From the NCBI RefSeq assembly GCF_001274945.1, contig NZ_LILB01000001.1, positions 1 through 64,000 on the forward strand: 64,000 nucleotides of DNA, given 5' to 3'. Below the pieces are notes generated by a model. It was not told the DNA's origin and did not search any database. It worked only from the letters and a program-made list of their open reading frames with translations. Positions 60,295 through 64,000 of this stretch are shown here, piece by piece. This stretch comes from Viridibacillus arvi (GTDB lineage: Bacteria; Bacillota; Bacilli; Bacillales_A; Planococcaceae). Made by a program: the position numbers and the translations under genes. The number at the start of each line of letters is the position of its first letter. Position 1 is the stretch's first letter.

Positions 60295-61236
60295 TTAAAC
60301 ACCTCGTTCTTAATATTCTTTTTGAAAACAGAAGCAGTCATGAAATAACGATTATTAAATTTAATTATCTTGAAAAATAAATAAGAAGTTATTGATTTAT
60401 CATGTGCGAAGTTGACCAAATCAATCCTTCTTACTTGAATTTCCAATTGTTTAATAAAGTAAATGGAAATTAGTCATTATATTTATGCTTGCTTTACTCA
60501 TATTTTTACCAATTATTGATATGTGTTGATGATGAGGGTAAAGAAAAAAGGGGAAAAACAACATCAAATAAGGGATTTTTTTATGGGCAAAATAGAGTGT
60601 TTACTTTATTACTATATCGTTTACTAAACTTCATTTCAAATGATAGCCGTACTTAGATCTATTGATTTCAATAACTTTTTCGCAGTACTGAAATATTTGA
60701 AATATAATATAAACGTTGGTGTGTATGTGATTATGGCTTTTTTATCAGCAAATTTAATAGATAGAATAATAGATGAAATATATTTGTAAAATGTGAGTTT
60801 AGACCTATTTAATTTTCCGGGGTAAAATACTAGTTTGCAATGGTGTATAAATGGATATTTTTATTTTTGAAAGATGGATAAATAGCTAAAAATTAGCAAG
60901 TGATAAATTGAATATTTTTACTTATATGTAATTTGATTTTTTGCCGAAATGGAAAATAAAAAACGATGATTTTGATTGCTTATTAATAAAATTGAATGAA
61001 GAGTTACTATTAATAGTGCGACAGTTTCAACGACTAGGACTGAACTCTTTCTATTAACAACGAATTATCTAAAATACTTATGTATAATTCAACCATTTAT
61101 ATAGGTCCTTCATTTTCTAGGTTAGTTATTATGGTATTCAAAAATACCCTTATTTGCTATTTCAGAAAATTCGTGTTATAAAGATAGCGGAAACTATTTT
61201 TCATTGTGTAAAATAGTTTGTTTAATTACATATTAA
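60295..61236. other. 0.95-kb gene-free AT-rich region
   Basis: No frame with a ribosome-binding site on either strand. It contains the divergent promoters for the betaine importer and the SDR gene. GTTTACTTTATTACTATATC and GTTTACTAAAC near 60600-60630 are short echoing motifs. Otherwise I see nothing. Confidence 0.5.
61191..61219. promoter_or_regulatory. Palindrome before the SDR gene
   Basis: AAACTATTTT (61191-61200) and AAAATAGTTT (61210-61219) form a perfect 10-bp inverted repeat, 9-nt spacer, ending about 32 nt before the SDR start. Candidate operator, perhaps for the downstream TetR protein. Confidence 0.55.
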
Positions 61237-61251
61237 TTGGAGGTCTTTTAT

Positions 61252-61998
61252 ATGGGACGTTTAAGCGGTAAAGTGGCAATTATTACAGGTGCAGCATCAG
61301 GTATGGGTGCTAAAGAATGTGAGTTATTCGCTAAAGAAGGAGCATGTGTAGTTGCTACTGATATTCAAGAAGAACTTTTAAATGAAGTAGTTGAAGCAAT
61401 TAATGCAGCTGGCGGTCAGGCAATTGCATTTAAGCATGATGTAACTTCAGAAGAACAATGGAAAGAAGTTGTAGCTTTAACTGTTGAGAAATTCGGTAAA
61501 GTAAATATTCTTGTTAATAATGCTGGTGTGTCTTGCACGAGTGTAATTGCTAATATCGAGATGTCTGAATGGAATAGAGTAATGGATATTAACTTAAATA
61601 GCTGTGTACTTGGTATGAAATATGCTGTTCCTGAAATGCAGAAAAACGGCAGTGGTTCAGTTGTTAATATTTCTTCTATTGGTGGACTTGTGGGGATGGC
61701 AGGCTCAAGCCCTTACACAGCTTCTAAAGGAGCATTGCGTGTATTATCAAAAGCTGCTGCAATTGAATACGGTAAAGATAAAGTTCGTGTAAACTCAGTA
61801 CACCCGGGAATTATCGTTACTCCAATGACAGAGCCACATATGGGACCTGCTATGCCTTATTATGAAGCACATACTCAACTTCCTTATATGGGTAACCCAG
61901 AAGATGTTGCGTACGGTGTATTATTCTTAGCGAGTGATGAGGCACGTTTTGTTACTGGTTCAGAACTTGTTATCGATGGTGGATGGACTGCACTTTAA
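61252..61998 (+). CDS. Short-chain dehydrogenase/reductase
   Basis: 248 residues from ATG 61252 (TTGGAGGT 7 nt upstream). Classical SDR: TGAASGMG cofactor motif (13-20), D37 after the second strand favouring NAD, NNAGVS (89-94), catalytic S141/S142, Y155 and K159 (SPYTASKGA), and the closing ELVIDGGWTAL. Related enzymes oxidise or reduce hydroxy/keto groups of steroids, acyl intermediates or sugars. It may serve the same catabolic region, but it is monocistronic behind its own palindrome and terminator. Confidence 0.93.
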   Translation: MGRLSGKVAIITGAASGMGAKECELFAKEGACVVATDIQEELLNEVVEAINAAGGQAIAFKHDVTSEEQWKEVVALTVEKFGKVNILVNNAGVSCTSVIANIEMSEWNRVMDINLNSCVLGMKYAVPEMQKNGSGSVVNISSIGGLVGMAGSSPYTASKGALRVLSKAAAIEYGKDKVRVNSVHPGIIVTPMTEPHMGPAMPYYEAHTQLPYMGNPEDVAYGVLFLASDEARFVTGSELVIDGGWTAL

Positions 61999-62012
61999 TC
62001 TTTAATTTGATA

Positions 62013-62050
62013 GAAAAGGGCTGATTATTCAAAGTCAGCTCTTTTTTTTA
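62013..62050 (+). terminator. Intrinsic terminator of the SDR gene
   Basis: AAAAGGGCTGA pairs with TCAGCTCTTTT (one mismatch), then T's. Confidence 0.88.
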
Positions 62051-62144
62051 TGAGTAATTTTGTTTGAATTAAGTTATTTCGCTTTTTCATATTATTTTTT
62101 GTATAATATTGGAATACGTACATTGATCGGGGGTATTGCGACTA

Positions 62145-62735
62145 ATGAAAGAAGGATTGGATCCAAGAGAAATAAGAAGCTTAGAAAGTATTAAAAATGC
62201 ATACTTTAATATGCTCACTTCTTCAGAAACTATTTCTATTAAAACACTCTGTGAAAGTGCTAATATTACACGTCCGACATTTTACAAACATTATTCGTCT
62301 ATTAATGAACTAATGGATAAATTTTCTGAAGAGATGTTAAATGATTTAACATCACATATTGCAGTTCAGCAAAAAATGGCCATTCGCGATTTAAGTTCAA
62401 CCAACTTACCTGAAAACATGGTGTCCTTATTTAAACACATTAAGGATAATCATTCTTTTTATGAAAGGTTCTTATTACAAAATCGTAAGACAAAATTTGC
62501 GAAAGAATTTAAGCGTATTATTCGTTCTTTTGTAGAAGAAGGTATAGGAGCGGCACAAGAATCAGGTATGACAGTAATAGTACCTAAAGATATACTGATT
62601 CAGTATGCTACCGGTGCATTTTTAGAAGTAATCATCTCGTGGTTAGCAGACCTTGATAGGTATACGCCAGAAGAGCTCACAGAAATCCTTTTGAAAATCT
62701 CAATTTCTGGTCCTTATATAGAAGATATTAGCTAG
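62145..62735 (+). CDS. TetR-family regulator
   Basis: 196 residues from ATG 62145; TTG 62136 is possible but too close to GGGGG. HTH: ETISIKTLCESANITRPTFYKHYSSINELMDKF; the C-terminal half matches the TetR_C_7-type helical domain (ERFLLQNRKTKFAKEFKRII, ATGAFLEVIISWLADLDRY). The promoter region holds ATATTAT/ATAATAT around 62090-62110, a possible autoregulatory site. It lies 147 nt after the SDR gene. Control of the SDR, or of the wider catabolic region, is inferred from position. Confidence 0.87.
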   Translation: MKEGLDPREIRSLESIKNAYFNMLTSSETISIKTLCESANITRPTFYKHYSSINELMDKFSEEMLNDLTSHIAVQQKMAIRDLSSTNLPENMVSLFKHIKDNHSFYERFLLQNRKTKFAKEFKRIIRSFVEEGIGAAQESGMTVIVPKDILIQYATGAFLEVIISWLADLDRYTPEELTEILLKISISGPYIEDIS

Positions 62736-62774
62736 TTTAATATAGGAAGAATTCATTTTTAAGGAGTGTCTCTT

Positions 62775-62981
62775 ATGTGGCCATTCAATAAAAAACGTAA
62801 AGAAAATAAAAGTATTAGCCTAAAGAAAGAAGCTGATTATTCACTAGCTGGTAGCAATAATGAAGTAACAAATACAGGTTTTTTTGCCTCCGTATTTGGT
62901 GATTCATCTAATTCATGTGGAAGTTCTTCAGCAAGTTCGGATTCTTCTGATTCAGGATCTTCTTGTGGCGGTGGGGACTAA
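62775..62981 (+). CDS. Small protein with Ser/Cys/Gly tail (68 aa)
   Basis: ATG 62775 follows AAGGAG by 8 nt. The N-terminal half is basic (WPFNKKRKENKSISLKKE); the last 25 residues are Ser/Asp-rich with two Cys and end SCGGGD. No signal peptide. The low-complexity end resembles tails of some Bacillus proteins of unknown role (ending SCGGGCGGD-like). It follows the TetR gene by 39 nt and precedes a terminator, so it may be cotranscribed. Confidence 0.65.
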   Translation: MWPFNKKRKENKSISLKKEADYSLAGSNNEVTNTGFFASVFGDSSNSCGSSSASSDSSDSGSSCGGGD

Positions 62982-63003
62982 AAAAATATTGAGCAGTTTT
63001 ATT

Positions 63004-63041
63004 AAATCACCTCTTTGGTTTTTCTTTGAGGTGATTTTTCT
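63004..63041 (+). terminator. Intrinsic terminator
   Basis: AAATCACCTC pairs perfectly with GAGGTGATTT, followed by TTT. Confidence 0.92.
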
Positions 63042-63255
63042 AATTTAATGGAAATAAAAAATATTGGAGGAGTGTGTTTGGAATTAATTACGAGTAAGCT
63101 TTATTCTTATGATTGAGACTTTAGCCTATTCTACGCGAATTTCTGGTACAAGGGTAATATTACCTTCCTAAGCTTTACATTTAGTTTATTAATTCGACAA
63201 TTCTTTTTTGGGGCATATTTGACCTTAACAGTGTAATGATTTTTACACCTACAAC
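63042..63255. other. Short gene-free stretch
   Basis: TTGGAGGAGTG near 63064 is a good RBS, but the TTG-led frame after it (63079) closes after 7 codons. Nothing else seen. Confidence 0.4.
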
Positions 63256-63285
63256 AAAAAAAGAACTGCCCTAAAAAGCACAGTT
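63256..63285 (-). terminator. Intrinsic terminator of the small minus-strand gene
   Basis: On the minus strand AACTG pairs with CAGTT, followed by seven T (63263-63257). Confidence 0.6.
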
Positions 63286-63297
63286 ACTTGTAAAAGT

Positions 63298-63471
63298 TTA
63301 TTTGATAGCTTTAAAAAAAGCTTTACCTTTGTTGTAGACAAATCTTTCCCATTTAGCTAACATACCATTACCATTCTCGCCACGTGCTATTTCTAAAGCG
63401 TGATTTTTGTGGAAATCTAATACCCGTTTATTATGCTCTTTTTGCCGTTGGTGCAAAATATTACTTTTCAT
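63298..63471 (-). CDS. Small basic protein (57 aa), unknown
   Basis: ATG 63471 lies 8 nt after AAAAGGAG. 57 residues, rich in Lys, Arg and His: MKSNILHQRQKEHNKRVLDF, HKNHALEIARGENGNGMLAK and a helical end WERFVYNKGKAFFKAIK. No membrane segment. A terminator follows 13 nt after the stop, so it forms a complete transcription unit. It could bind nucleic acid by its charge, but I recognise no family. Confidence 0.65.
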   Translation of the reverse strand: MKSNILHQRQKEHNKRVLDFHKNHALEIARGENGNGMLAKWERFVYNKGKAFFKAIK

Positions 63472-63696
63472 TTTTTAATCTCCTTTTCAACTAGTCTTTT
63501 AATTATATGATTGGTATGGATAAATGAAAAGTAATTTATATTAAGTCGATTGAATAGAAATTGATAGCTAATTTTAGTATGTTGCGGGAAGCGTTGGCTG
63601 AATTAGCTGATTAAATTTTTTGAAGACGAAGAAGTAATTTGATGTATGAAGAATAATTCTAGGATCGATCGAGAAAACAGAAAAGGGTGTGAATCA
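63472..63696. other. Gene-free stretch
   Basis: AT-rich promoter-type DNA between the divergent small genes; no motif I can name. Confidence 0.4.
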
Positions 63697-63936
63697 ATGT
63701 TAATTAAAGGTCATATTGTCAATATTCCTAAGTTATATTGGAGTGAGTTACTATAATATTTTTTTGATTGGCAATTGCAATACTTAAGCGTAACTGAAGC
63801 TGAAGATTTTGGGCGATATGTATTTGTCTTATGTCTAAGTTTTTGCCAAGGATTTATTTACATTTTATTAATTAGGTTGTTAGTCTCTTTATTAAAAAAT
63901 ATATTTATTAATAAAAAGCAGAATTCTTCATCATAA
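63697..63936 (+). pseudogene. Small membrane-protein gene interrupted by TAA
   Basis: ATG 63697 follows AAAAGGGTGTG. The frame reads MLIKGHIVNIPKLYWSELL, TAA (63754-63756), then in the same frame YFFDWQLQYLSVTEAEDFGR, a membrane helix (YVFVLCLSFCQGFIYILLI) and a lysine-rich end, stopping at 63934-63936. Read through it would be a 78-residue protein with one membrane helix. Family not recognised. Confidence 0.55.
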
Positions 63937-64000
63937 GTGGTTGCTATAATGAACAGCAACTTCAAAAATATAAAGAGGCACTTCTTAATGCTTCAAAAAT
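63937..64000. other. Window end
   Basis: GTTGCT (63940-63945) and AGCAAC (63955-63960) form a small hairpin; nothing further before the window stops. Confidence 0.4.

Overview
The window is low-GC, Gram-positive chromosomal DNA. Strong GGAGG-type ribosome-binding sites, frequent TTG starts, U-tailed hairpin terminators and many Bacillus-type families (a Bce-type peptide-sensing module, YusW, DUF2812 with PadR, xpaC-telA, EcsB, a YkpA-like ABC-F protein, YidC2 behind a leader ORF, a cold-shock protein) point to Bacillales, most likely a Lysinibacillus/Solibacillus-type member of the Planococcaceae/Caryophanaceae. This assignment is inference; there is no rRNA gene in the window and I saw no tRNA or CRISPR array.

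Layout. 1-10.9 kb is accessory: small secreted or lipoprotein genes, a BceRS-BceAB-like two-component/ABC module, two integrase remnants, a broken quinone-oxidoreductase gene and six copies of an intergenic hairpin repeat with the core CTAACGGG. 10.9-19.2 kb holds an MFS exporter, a LysE exporter with a divergent MocR regulator, an autoregulated PadR-DUF2812 pair, and a TetR-controlled alcohol/aldehyde dehydrogenase operon. 19.4-26.5 kb holds yidC2 with an upstream leader ORF and a Shine-Dalgarno-masking stem-loop, a frameshifted DUF523 gene, an EcsB-like permease, a sulfatase, and xpaC-telA. 26.6-30.35 kb is a decayed integrative island: a 24-bp hairpin repeat at each end, a ruined tyrosine integrase, a gene fragment, a DUF6713-like gene and an IS3-family insertion.

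30.7-47.8 kb is mostly ordinary: a soluble globin-like/CZB chemoreceptor, DUF1033, a cold-shock gene with a structured leader, the tryptophan-to-anthranilate operon kynU-kynA-kynB with a divergent TetR gene, many single small genes (two VOC, two GNAT, MarR, cupin, DUF4097-like, HAD), a nonsense-broken DUF3139 gene, an IS3 remnant and an ABC-F ATPase.

48.1-62.7 kb is a catabolic region. Eight co-directional genes encode a Zn-alcohol dehydrogenase, an enoyl-CoA hydratase-like protein, an acyl-CoA dehydrogenase, a class III CoA-transferase, an AHL-lactonase-like metallohydrolase, an aldehyde dehydrogenase, a second Zn-alcohol dehydrogenase and an MmgE/PrpD protein. They face a glycine-betaine-type ABC importer (ATPase-CBS plus a permease fused to its binding protein). 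After a 0.95-kb gene-free gap come an SDR and a TetR gene. The lactonase-aldehyde dehydrogenase-alcohol dehydrogenase block beside a CoA-activation/beta-oxidation block suggests stepwise oxidation of a lactone or hydroxy acid to a dicarboxylate and then CoA-linked degradation; the substrate is unknown.

The most notable regulatory feature is at 20.2-20.5 kb. A 92-residue membrane-anchored leader ORF ends inside one arm of a perfect 11-bp hairpin whose other arm contains the yidC2 ribosome-binding site. This is the architecture of B. subtilis MifM-YidC2 translational control, with a diverged arrest-like C terminus.
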